Origin: an uncultured Pseudomonadota bacterium
GTDB taxonomy: Bacteria; Myxococcota_A; UBA796; SXON01
DNA length: 64,000 bases
NCBI GenBank assembly: GCA_903875225.1
Contig: CAIQVJ010000103.1
Span: 62,001 to 126,000, forward strand
Reading direction: 5' to 3'
The notes under the pieces are model-generated. The model ran no database searches. It saw only the letters and a program-made list of their open reading frames with translations, and was not told where the DNA came from. The translations under genes were made by a program, and so were the position numbers. The first letter of the stretch is position 1. The number at the start of each line of letters is the position of its first letter. This document shows, piece after piece, positions 32,982 to 40,670 of the stretch.

Positions 32982-33344
32982 ATGTTTGCGCTCCTGCTCC
33001 TCGCCGCCTGCGGCCCTGCTCCGACGACCCTCACGCAGGTCCAGGCCGACGTGTTCGACAACTCCTGCGCGTTCTCCACCTGCCACGGCAGCGGGGGCGG
33101 CGCCCAGGGCCTGAGCCTCGACGACGGCGGCTCCTACGCCGCGATCGTGGGCGTGCCCTCCGAGCTCGCGCCCGACGTCAACCTGGTGGAGCCCGGCGAC
33201 CACGAGGCGAGCTTCCTGTGGCAGAAGTGCGCCAACGTCGGCGGCATCGTCGGCATCGCGATGCCGTCGGGCAGCAGCGGGCTCGACGCGGACCACCTCG
33301 CCGAGCTTGCGAGCTGGATCGACAACGGGGCGCTCGACGACTAG
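32982..33344 (+). CDS. Cytochrome c-like lipoprotein with a CX4CH motif
   Basis: 120 residues; lipobox LLAAC (Cys10). The segment DNSCAFSTCHGS gives Cys29-X4-Cys34-His35, a heme-attachment-like motif with four rather than two intervening residues. Met94 in GIAMPSGS and the terminal helix LASWIDNGA resemble the axial-Met region and last helix of small c-type cytochromes of Planctomycetota and Myxococcota. If heme is bound this is an outer-membrane or periplasmic electron carrier. It is three bases downstream of the copper protein, pointing to a joint role. Without the heme it could be a structural remnant of the same fold. Confidence 0.7.
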   Translation: MFALLLLAACGPAPTTLTQVQADVFDNSCAFSTCHGSGGGAQGLSLDDGGSYAAIVGVPSELAPDVNLVEPGDHEASFLWQKCANVGGIVGIAMPSGSSGLDADHLAELASWIDNGALDD

Positions 33345-34072
33345 CGGCTCTCGTACACGCCCTTGCCGGCGAGCGCGTCCGCGCGCTCGTTCTCCGGGAT
33401 CCCCACGTGACCAGCCACCCAGTGCAGCTCAGCGCCGGGCCACTGGGCCATGGCCTCCTTCAGCTTCCGGATCAGCACGCCGTTGGCCTTGGCCTTCCAC
33501 CCCTGGGTGAGCACACCGCGACAGTACGAGGAATCGGAGAAGATCACGATTCGCGAGGCGGGGTCGGTGTTCTCGGCGCGCAGCACCTCGAGCGCCATGC
33601 CGATCGCGACGAGCTCTGCGATGTTGTTGGTCGCCTCCCCGAGCGCCTTGTGGCGCTCGATCAGCCGACCATCGGGAAACTTGACTACGCAGCCGGAGCC
33701 GGCGGGGCCCGGATTTCCGGAGCAGGCGCCGTCGGTGAAGGCCCGGATCACATCCGGCGCCAGTGCGGCGATCCGGGTCTTCGCATCGACGTTCGCCGCT
33801 GCCGCCTGCGCGGCAGTACGTGTTCCCGCCTTCCCGAACCCGCTACCGGCCGCGCGGGGCGCCCGGGGCTCGTCGGCCTCCGCGGGTTCGGGCAGGTGTA
33901 CGACGGCCGCGCCCGTGCTCTGGATGTTCCCAGCATTTGCCGTATACAACCGTGCGCCTGCAGCCTGGGAGTACCGGACCTTGCGCAGTCCCCCGGTGAC
34001 CACGGCCGCCCCGCTCTCGTCCACCTCTGCCCACACATCCTTGCCTTTGAACTGTACCGGAACCCAGGGCAT
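33341..34072 (-). CDS. rnhA: Ribonuclease HI with N-terminal extension
   Basis: 243 residues. The C-terminal ~140 residues are RNase H1: catalytic acids in FTDGACSGNPGPAG, ATNNIAELVAI, IFSDSSYC and NERADALAG, plus the HWVAGHVG basic segment. The first ~100 residues comprise a compact beta domain (WVPVQFKGKDVWAEVDESG) and an Ala/Pro-rich linker, seen in some deltaproteobacterial RNases H in place of the caulimovirus-type hybrid-binding domain. It cleaves RNA in RNA-DNA hybrids. Its stop codon overlaps that of the cytochrome gene in the palindrome CTAG (33341-33344). Confidence 0.93.
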   Translation of the reverse strand: MPWVPVQFKGKDVWAEVDESGAAVVTGGLRKVRYSQAAGARLYTANAGNIQSTGAAVVHLPEPAEADEPRAPRAAGSGFGKAGTRTAAQAAAANVDAKTRIAALAPDVIRAFTDGACSGNPGPAGSGCVVKFPDGRLIERHKALGEATNNIAELVAIGMALEVLRAENTDPASRIVIFSDSSYCRGVLTQGWKAKANGVLIRKLKEAMAQWPGAELHWVAGHVGIPENERADALAGKGVYESR

Positions 34073-34078
34073 CTTCGT

Positions 34079-36274
34079 CTATTCTCCTTGAACGGGTGGA
34101 ACGCGGTGTGACAGCCCGGTCGAGACACCGAACTCATACAGGCTGTGATTGTAGCAACCCACCGTGCAGCCAGCCTGGAACAGGCGCTCGCGGCGGGACT
34201 GGACCTCGGGCGATCGCCACAGGGTCGAGAGGGGGGTGGTGAACACGTTGCCGACGGCAAGGCCGTCGCCCCCCCATACACAGCATGGGAGCAAGGCGCC
34301 ATCGTAACGAACGCCATACTGGTCCACGAAGCCGAGACAGCGCACCGGGCCGGTCTCGCCCCTGTGGTACCCGAGCGACTCGGCGTAGTAGTGGGCGCGC
34401 GCGGCGACATCGCGCTCCTCCAGCGCGATCCGGGCGACCGCGGCCCGCCAGGCCGGCTCGTCGGAGGGCCGCAGGTAGAGGTCCGGAGCGTCGTTCACCG
34501 GCCAGAAGTCGAACCGGGCACCCGCCTGTCGCACCCTGCGCCACACCTCGACCAGCTCGCCGACGTTCTCCCGGGTCACGGTGAAGTACACGCAGGGGTC
34601 CAGCCCGCCGCCGGCGCGCGAATGGCTGATCACACGCTCGAGGGCCGCCCACGTCTGGTCGAAGCTCCCCGCCCGCCCGCGCAGGCGGTCGTGCGTCGGG
34701 GGCAATCCATCGATGCTCATCGACAGGCTGTCGATCCCGCTGTCCACGATTCGCTGCCAGTGGCGCTCGACGAGCGTGCCGTTCGTCGTGAGGTTCACCG
34801 AGAGCCCTCGCGCCCGGGCCGCGGAGACGATCTCGAAGAACTGCGGGTGCAGGAGCGGCTCCCCGCCAGTGAGCACCACTGTCTTCGTCCCGATGGCGCG
34901 GGCCTCCTCGAACAGCCGTTCGGCGTCCGCGAGCCCCACGTTCTCCTTGCCCTCCCACAGGTCGCAGAAGGTACAACGCAGGTTGCACCCGCGGTTGATC
35001 AGAAAGAGCAAGGTGAGCGGCTTCGATGCCGTGCGGGGCGGCAGGTGGGCGTCGACAGCCACCTCGGCGACGAAGTCCGCCCCTGCGCCGCGGTGCACTG
35101 CCTGCCACGCTGCTCCGACAGCACGCCAATCGTACCCGGCCGCCCACCTTCGGGCCGCGGTGCCCAACCGGCGGCGCCCCGCGGTGTCCCACAGCACCTG
35201 CTCCACCGCCGCGACGAAACCCTCGCGTTCGGCGAGCACGAGCTCCCGATCGTGCACCACAGCGAGGCCCTCGGCACCGAGAGGGGTCGAGACCACCGCC
35301 TTTCCTGCGGCAAAGTACTCGAGCAGCTTCATCCGCGTACCCCCGCCGGCGAACACGGGGCACAGACACACATCGGCGGCGAGGATGTGCTCCGGCAGGT
35401 CGTCGATCGGCCCGGTGAACCGCACAGTCGCCCCGGGACCGTCGCACCCCAGCTCCCGCGGGGGCGACACGCCTGCGATCAGGATCGACGCGGAGCGAGG
35501 CAACGCCGGCGCCAGCGTGCGCGCGAGGAACTCGACGGCATCGCGGTTCGGGCCGTAGTGCAGCGTGCCGTGGAAGAACAGCACGGGCCCCCCTCCCAGC
35601 CCGTACCGCACCCGCAGGTCCGCCGGCCGCGCACGGTAGGCGGCCAGGGTCACGCCGTGCGGGACATGCCACATGGGCCGGGTGACGCCGGCCTCCCGAA
35701 GCCGTTCGCGATCCCTCGGTGAGCAGACCACCACGTCGTCCGCCCGGTTCAGGAGCGCGGCCTCGAGCCGCTTGAGGCGGGCGATCCGGGCGGGCGCGAG
35801 CGTATTCGTCTGGGCCAGGCGATCGAATTCGGCGTTGTGGGTGCCGACGGCGATGCGGCCTCCGAACGCCGCCCGCGCGATCCAGGCTGGGACGACGAAG
35901 CCCGGAAACTCGGGCTGCCAGCGTTCAATCCGCTCCACGTGGGAGACGTGGAGCACCCTCGCCCACCACGCCGGGTCGAACATCGGGCGATAGAGTATCG
36001 TTTCTTCCTCCGGAAACCCCGCCCGGCGCACCCATCGGGCGGCTCGGGACTGGTTTCGCAGCACCGGCCACTCCTCGACGGCACGAAAGCGCGGGCCGAA
36101 CGGCACAGCCGTCCATCCCGCGGCATCGACTCGCCAGTATTGGTCCCGGTCCTCCGTCACGACAGTCACGACATCGCCGCGCGCGGCGAGGGCGTCGATT
36201 GTACGCACGATCTTCACGGCCGCGCCATGCCACGCGGGGAACAGGTCGGGGCGGGTGAGCACGGCGATGCGCAT
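34079..36274 (-). CDS. Glycosyltransferase (GT4-like) fused to radical SAM/SPASM domain
   Basis: 731 residues. Residues 1 to about 400 are a GT-B glycosyltransferase: an N-terminal RIAVLTRPDLFP strand with WHGAAVKIVRT, and in the second Rossmann half VCLCPVFAGGGTRMKLLEYFAAGKAVVSTPLGAEGL, reported here only in parts: GGGTRMKLLEYFAAGK and STPLGAEGL. Residues about 420-731 are a radical SAM enzyme with Cys430, Cys434 and Cys437 (GCNLRCTFCDLW), the GGEPLLH motif, and a SPASM-like C-terminus containing LGFVDQYGVRYDGALLPCC and a distal CTVGCYN for auxiliary clusters. One polypeptide thus joins sugar transfer with radical chemistry. Product and acceptor unknown; surface polysaccharide or a glycosylated peptide is plausible. 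Seven bases separate its stop from rnhA's start. Confidence 0.88.
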   Translation of the reverse strand: MRIAVLTRPDLFPAWHGAAVKIVRTIDALAARGDVVTVVTEDRDQYWRVDAAGWTAVPFGPRFRAVEEWPVLRNQSRAARWVRRAGFPEEETILYRPMFDPAWWARVLHVSHVERIERWQPEFPGFVVPAWIARAAFGGRIAVGTHNAEFDRLAQTNTLAPARIARLKRLEAALLNRADDVVVCSPRDRERLREAGVTRPMWHVPHGVTLAAYRARPADLRVRYGLGGGPVLFFHGTLHYGPNRDAVEFLARTLAPALPRSASILIAGVSPPRELGCDGPGATVRFTGPIDDLPEHILAADVCLCPVFAGGGTRMKLLEYFAAGKAVVSTPLGAEGLAVVHDRELVLAEREGFVAAVEQVLWDTAGRRRLGTAARRWAAGYDWRAVGAAWQAVHRGAGADFVAEVAVDAHLPPRTASKPLTLLFLINRGCNLRCTFCDLWEGKENVGLADAERLFEEARAIGTKTVVLTGGEPLLHPQFFEIVSAARARGLSVNLTTNGTLVERHWQRIVDSGIDSLSMSIDGLPPTHDRLRGRAGSFDQTWAALERVISHSRAGGGLDPCVYFTVTRENVGELVEVWRRVRQAGARFDFWPVNDAPDLYLRPSDEPAWRAAVARIALEERDVAARAHYYAESLGYHRGETGPVRCLGFVDQYGVRYDGALLPCCVWGGDGLAVGNVFTTPLSTLWRSPEVQSRRERLFQAGCTVGCYNHSLYEFGVSTGLSHRVPPVQGE

Positions 36275-36309
36275 GGGCGAAGCTTAGCCCAGACGTGTGA
36301 CAGTCAGCA

Positions 36310-37254
36310 TCACCGGAAGAGGCGGCTGACCGAGTCGTTCGAGTGTATCGAGCGGATGGCCTCGGCGAGCACCCCGCCGATCGGCACCTGGACGAACTTG
36401 CCGCTGGCGATGGCCTCCGGGCGCAGGGGGATCGAGTCGGTCACGAACACCTTCTCGATCTTGCTCTCGGTCAACCGGGTGATGGCCGGACCGGACAGCA
36501 CCGCGTGGGTGGCGACCGCGAAGATGCGCTTGGCACCGCCCTCCTTGAGCGCCGTGGCGGCCTTGCCGAGGGTACCTGCCGTGTCGACGATGTCGTCGAC
36601 GATGACGCAGTCCTTGTCGCGCACGTCGCCGATGATGTGCAGGGCCTCGGACTGGTTGGGCCCGGAGCGCCGCTTGTCGATGATCGCGAGGCCAGCGCCG
36701 AGGGGCTTGGCAAAGCCGCGAGCCCGCTCGACGCCGCCGGCGTCGGGAGAGACGACGACCGTGCTGGGCCCATCGATGTAGCGAGCGACGGTTCCGCGGA
36801 TGGTCGGCCCGCCGTAGAGGTTGTCCACCGGGATGTCGAAGAACCCCTGGATCTGACCGGCATGCAGGTCGAGCGTGAGCACCCTGTCGATGCCCGCCGT
36901 GGTGAACAGGTCGGCCACGAGCTTCGCGCTGATCGGCGCCCGCGGTGCGACCTTGCGGTCCTGCCGGGAGTAGCCGTAGTACGGCACCACGGCGGTGATC
37001 CGACCGGCGCTCGCGCGCTTGCACGCGTCGGCCATGATCAGGAGCTCCATCAGGTGGTCGTTCGCCGGGTAGCACGTGGATTGAATCAGGAAGACGTCGC
37101 GCCCGCGGACGTTGTCCTCGATCTCCACCTGCGTCTCACCGTCCGAGAACTTGCTCACCCGCGCGTTTCCGAGCGGTGCTCCCAGCGCGGCGGCGATCGC
37201 CGCAGCCAGCACGGGGTTGGCGTTTCCAGCGAGAAGGCGCAACTCGAGGTACAT
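36310..37254 (-). CDS. prs: Ribose-phosphate pyrophosphokinase
   Basis: 314 residues, the standard length. Motifs: LAGNANPVLA at the N-terminus, the flexible ATP loop YYGYSRQDRKVAPRAPISAK, the metal-binding TLDLHAGQIQGFFDIP, and the PRPP loop IVDDIVDTAGTL. It makes PRPP from ribose-5-phosphate and ATP, feeding nucleotide, His and Trp synthesis. It lies 35 bp upstream of the glycosyltransferase fusion on the same strand and 53 bp after the helicase gene. Confidence 0.97.
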   Translation of the reverse strand: MYLELRLLAGNANPVLAAAIAAALGAPLGNARVSKFSDGETQVEIEDNVRGRDVFLIQSTCYPANDHLMELLIMADACKRASAGRITAVVPYYGYSRQDRKVAPRAPISAKLVADLFTTAGIDRVLTLDLHAGQIQGFFDIPVDNLYGGPTIRGTVARYIDGPSTVVVSPDAGGVERARGFAKPLGAGLAIIDKRRSGPNQSEALHIIGDVRDKDCVIVDDIVDTAGTLGKAATALKEGGAKRIFAVATHAVLSGPAITRLTESKIEKVFVTDSIPLRPEAIASGKFVQVPIGGVLAEAIRSIHSNDSVSRLFR

Positions 37255-37307
37255 CTGAACACCCGGGGAGCCCGAACGTCACACGGACCGTGGGCGGCCG
37301 CAAGGCG

Positions 37308-39674
37308 CTACTCGCGCTCGTCGAAGAAGCTTCGCAACATCCCCAGGGCCGAGCGCCATGGGCCCGTGTGGCGCCGGGCGTTCGGCAGCGACGACAGGAA
37401 CACGCGCCCGTAGGCGTGATCGTGCAGACGTCTGTCGAGGATCATCACGACGCCCCGGTCCGTGGTGGACCGCACGAGGCGACCGAAACCCTGGCGGAGC
37501 TTGATGACGGCCTGCGGCAGCGTGTAGCCGTAGAAGGGATCCAGCCCGGCAGCGGCCATCCGGTCGTGCCGGGCAGAAGCCACGGGGTCGTTCGGCGGAC
37601 GGAAGGGCAGCCTCGGGATGATCACCAGCCGCAGCCCCTCCCCACGCACGCTCACCCCCTCCCAGAACGAGTCGGTCGCGAACAGGACCGCCTGGCGATC
37701 CGCCCGGAACTGTGCGAGCACACCCGAGGGCCCGCTCACGGGTTGCTCGAGGATCGGGAGGGAGCCCCCGGTACGCTCCCGGGTGATGGCGGCGAGCCGC
37801 TGCACCGCGTCGTAGCTGGTACACAGCACGAACGCCCCGCCCCGGGTCGCCTCCACCGCATCGCTGACCACCGCCCCCACGCGTTCGAACCACTCGGGAT
37901 CGTTCGGGGAGGGCAGATCCCTCGGGGTGAGCAGGAGCGCCTGCCGTTGATAGTCGAACGGGCCCGGGAACAAGGCCTGCTCGGCCCCGCGCATCCCCGT
38001 GCGCTCGATGAAGTGGTCGAACCGGCCCTGCACGGTGAGCGTCGCGCTCGTCAGCACCGTGGCGCGCCCCTCCCGGGGGCCGAGGTGCTCGCGGAGAAAC
38101 GGCACCACGTCGATCGGAGCGCGCACCAGCACCACCGCTCCGCGCCGTCCGGCTGCGATGTAGCGGCACCCCTGGTCGTCGGCCGACAGCAGCGCGTTGG
38201 CAGCCGCCGACTGCTCCTGGAGGCGGCGATGGGTCCGCTGCAGCTCCTTGAGGGGCTGGGCCTCCTCCGGCTTGAGCGGCTGCTCCTCGTCCGCCAGCAG
38301 CGCCTCGATAGCCCCGAGCCGGCCGCAGGCGCGGTCGAGCTCTTCGGCGAGGTCGGTCAGGTAGTGCCCCTCGGGGAACGGCTCCGGGATGAGGAGGGGC
38401 AGCGGCCGCAGGCGACCGAGCGCGTAGAAGCTGATCCGCGCGCAGTCGAGCACGGCGCGCAGGGCGTCCATCGCATCGGGCACGAGGCGGTCCACGTCCG
38501 GTCTACGTTGTGCGAGCCGGACGAGCGCGCCCGGTCGGCGGGCTCGGGGCAGCAACCGGGCGACCGCCCTGCGGATCGCGAGCTCCGAGAGGCGCAGCTC
38601 CCCCGCCGTGGTCGCCGCAGCCTCGAGATGGTGCGCCTCGTCGAGGATCATCCGGTCGTAGGCCGGAAGGATGCCTGTCCCGCTGTTCCTCCCCTTGAGC
38701 GCGAGATCGGCGAACAACAACGCGTGGTTGACGATGATGAGGTGGGCTGCGGCGGCGTCCCGGCGGGCGGTGTAGTAGAAACAGGTGTTGAAGTGGGGAC
38801 ATCGCGCCCGCAGGGTGTGGTCGCTGTCGGACTCCACCTCCTCCCACACCCCCTCGGGGAGCCCCGGGAGCTCGCTGCGGTCACCGGTCCGGCTGGTCTG
38901 CGCCCACTGCACGAGGGCCCGCAACGCGTCCTCGTCCTCCTCCTCGACCTCCGCGGACTCCAGCTTTCGCCGACACGCGTAGTTGCCTCGCCCCTTGAGC
39001 ACCGCAGAGCGCAGCTTGTCGCCGAACACCCGATGCAGGAGCGGCAGATCGTCCCCCATCAACTGGGCCTGCAGCGCCTTCGTGTGGGTGCTGACGACGA
39101 CCTTCTTGTCGTTGCGCAGGGCCCAGAGTGCCGCGGGTACCAGGTAGGCGAGCGACTTGCCCGTCCCCGTGCCCGCCTCGACCACGAGACTCGCGCCGTC
39201 GGGCCCGGCGCTGAGCACCTCGCCGACCCGCTCGGCCATCTCGGTCTGCGCGGGGCGGGGCTCCCACCCCGGGAGGCTGCCGGGCAGCTCCTCGTCGAAG
39301 AACCTCCGGATCTCCTCCGCGTCCACCGGCTCCGCCGCGCGGTGCATCGGCTCGACCACCCAGTTGGAGCGCGCCACCGCGCTGTCCACGATCACGAACC
39401 CGACCCCGTCCTCCCCGAAGTTGCCGGCCAGGTGCGTATCCGGCGCGGATGGCCGCAGGTCACCGGACGGGTGGTTGTGGATCACCACCTGTCCCGCTCG
39501 CGGTCGGCTCCGAAGCGCGAGCACCGCATCGGACGTTCCCCGCGCATGGACCTCGACCGCGATCACGCAGCGCTTCTCGTCCACCTCTCCCACCGCGAAC
39601 ACCTCGACGCCACCTGCATCGGAGATCTCCCGGCGCAGTGCGGCGGCGGCTTCGGGGGTAAAGCGCAACGACAT
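37308..39674 (-). CDS. DinG-family DNA helicase with N-terminal JAMM (RadC-like) domain
   Basis: 788 residues. Residues 1 to about 115 form a JAMM/MPN domain: His66-Asn-His68-Pro-Ser-Gly, Ser76 and Asp79 (IHNHPSGDLRPSAPD) are the zinc ligands and catalytic set as in RadC. Residues 135-788 are an XPD/DinG-type superfamily 2 helicase with Walker A EAGTGTGKS (166-174), Walker B ILDEAHH, TSATLT, and the terminal QGFGRLVRS motif. Three of four expected Fe-S ligands are present (Cys234, Cys292, Cys298); the fourth position is Thr287. E. coli DinG lacks a JAMM domain. Role is probably DNA repair or resolution of R-loops. It is divergent from a linker-rich lipoprotein gene. Confidence 0.9.
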   Translation of the reverse strand: MSLRFTPEAAAALRREISDAGGVEVFAVGEVDEKRCVIAVEVHARGTSDAVLALRSRPRAGQVVIHNHPSGDLRPSAPDTHLAGNFGEDGVGFVIVDSAVARSNWVVEPMHRAAEPVDAEEIRRFFDEELPGSLPGWEPRPAQTEMAERVGEVLSAGPDGASLVVEAGTGTGKSLAYLVPAALWALRNDKKVVVSTHTKALQAQLMGDDLPLLHRVFGDKLRSAVLKGRGNYACRRKLESAEVEEEDEDALRALVQWAQTSRTGDRSELPGLPEGVWEEVESDSDHTLRARCPHFNTCFYYTARRDAAAAHLIIVNHALLFADLALKGRNSGTGILPAYDRMILDEAHHLEAAATTAGELRLSELAIRRAVARLLPRARRPGALVRLAQRRPDVDRLVPDAMDALRAVLDCARISFYALGRLRPLPLLIPEPFPEGHYLTDLAEELDRACGRLGAIEALLADEEQPLKPEEAQPLKELQRTHRRLQEQSAAANALLSADDQGCRYIAAGRRGAVVLVRAPIDVVPFLREHLGPREGRATVLTSATLTVQGRFDHFIERTGMRGAEQALFPGPFDYQRQALLLTPRDLPSPNDPEWFERVGAVVSDAVEATRGGAFVLCTSYDAVQRLAAITRERTGGSLPILEQPVSGPSGVLAQFRADRQAVLFATDSFWEGVSVRGEGLRLVIIPRLPFRPPNDPVASARHDRMAAAGLDPFYGYTLPQAVIKLRQGFGRLVRSTTDRGVVMILDRRLHDHAYGRVFLSSLPNARRHTGPWRSALGMLRSFFDERE

Positions 39675-39791
39675 ACGGGACCCGGCCTATACCCCAGCCG
39701 CCCCCTGCACACGCCGTGTGTACACATCTTGGCGGAGAACCACACGACGACGAGAACCGCGGCTATCCTTGCCCGGCCCCCCGGTGCTCCG

Positions 39792-40400
39792 TTGTCATTC
39801 GTCCGCCCCGCGTTTCTCCTCGTTCCCGCGCTCCTCGTCCCCGCACTGCTCGTGACAGGCTGCGCCAGCGCAACCGTCAACCTGGGCGGCCCCCCTGACA
39901 CCGCGCAAGGGACGGACAGCGCGGACTCCGGCTCCGACAGCGGGCAGGACACCGGCACCACGACGGACAGCGGGGACACGGCCGCAGACACCGGACACAC
40001 GGGCGACAGCGGGAGCCCCGACACCGGGAACCCCGACACCGGCACGACCTCGGTCACCAGCTACTCCGGCCAGGTCCAGGGCACCTTGACCTACTCCGAC
40101 CCGCACGGGGAGGAGCCGAACCAGACGGACTGCTCCGGTCAGGCGACGTTCACGATCACCGGCGACGGCAGCCTCACCGGGCAGGCCGATTGCGGCACGG
40201 GCCCGCAGGGGGTGACCGGAGACCTCCTGGGCTCCGTGAGCGGCACGTCGATAACGGCCACCTGGACGGTGCACGTGGGACCGGATGCCGTGCAGATCCC
40301 CCTCAACGGGGCCATCGCGGGCTCCAACGCGGGGATGCACGGAGAGGTCTCCTTCGGCAGCATGGGCCAGTTCACCGTGACGATCACGTCGCACAGCTGA
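39792..40400 (+). CDS. Lipoprotein with long Asp/Thr/Ser/Gly linker
   Basis: 202 residues from a TTG at 39792, chosen because the signal peptide starts there (MSFVRPAFLLVPALLV) and no ATG or GTG is in frame nearby; the start is uncertain. Lipobox LLVTGC. It is followed by about 55 residues made almost only of Asp, Thr, Ser and Gly in DTG/DSG repeats. The C-terminal ~115 residues form a small beta domain with two Cys (TDCSGQATFTITGDGSLTGQ, in part) resembling generic eight-stranded lipocalin-like sheets. Function unknown. Confidence 0.65.
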   Translation: MSFVRPAFLLVPALLVPALLVTGCASATVNLGGPPDTAQGTDSADSGSDSGQDTGTTTDSGDTAADTGHTGDSGSPDTGNPDTGTTSVTSYSGQVQGTLTYSDPHGEEPNQTDCSGQATFTITGDGSLTGQADCGTGPQGVTGDLLGSVSGTSITATWTVHVGPDAVQIPLNGAIAGSNAGMHGEVSFGSMGQFTVTITSHS

Positions 40401-40447
40401 TTGGCACAGGTCGCTGACGGCGGGCCAGCCTGCCCGGCCCGACTGAC

Positions 40448-40594
40448 CTACCTGCGTACCCGCACCGGTTGAGGGGCGGCGGGCGGCGGCGCCAGCGTTG
40501 CCCAGCGCAGCACCAGTGAGCCAATCGCGAGCGCGATCAGGGCGAACCAGGCGCTGGCGGGCTGAGACTCGATCGAAAGGTTCACGAGGGTCAT
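40448..40594 (-). CDS. 48-residue single-pass membrane protein
   Basis: On the minus strand an ATG at 40594 opens a 48-codon frame ending in TAG at 40448-40450. The product begins MTLVNLSIESQPASAW, has one strong hydrophobic helix (FALIALAIGSLVL) and a Pro/Ala-rich basic tail ending RVRR. It fills the gap between the lipoprotein and the histidine kinase and is convergent with the former. No family is recognised; the hydrophobic helix followed by positive charge supports a real small membrane protein. Confidence 0.45.
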   Translation of the reverse strand: MTLVNLSIESQPASAWFALIALAIGSLVLRWATLAPPPAAPQPVRVRR

Positions 40595-40670
40595 GTCGTA
40601 GTGTAGCCGGGAACCCCCGCGAGCGCGCGGGCGGGTTACAATTCGTTCTTACCTCGCTCGCAAGGCGGCA

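Noticed and set aside
37176..39791. Long plus-strand frame running into the 39792 lipoprotein
   Set aside because: The part before 39792 is opposite the DinG-like helicase and is a shadow frame; only the portion from the signal peptide onward looks like a protein.
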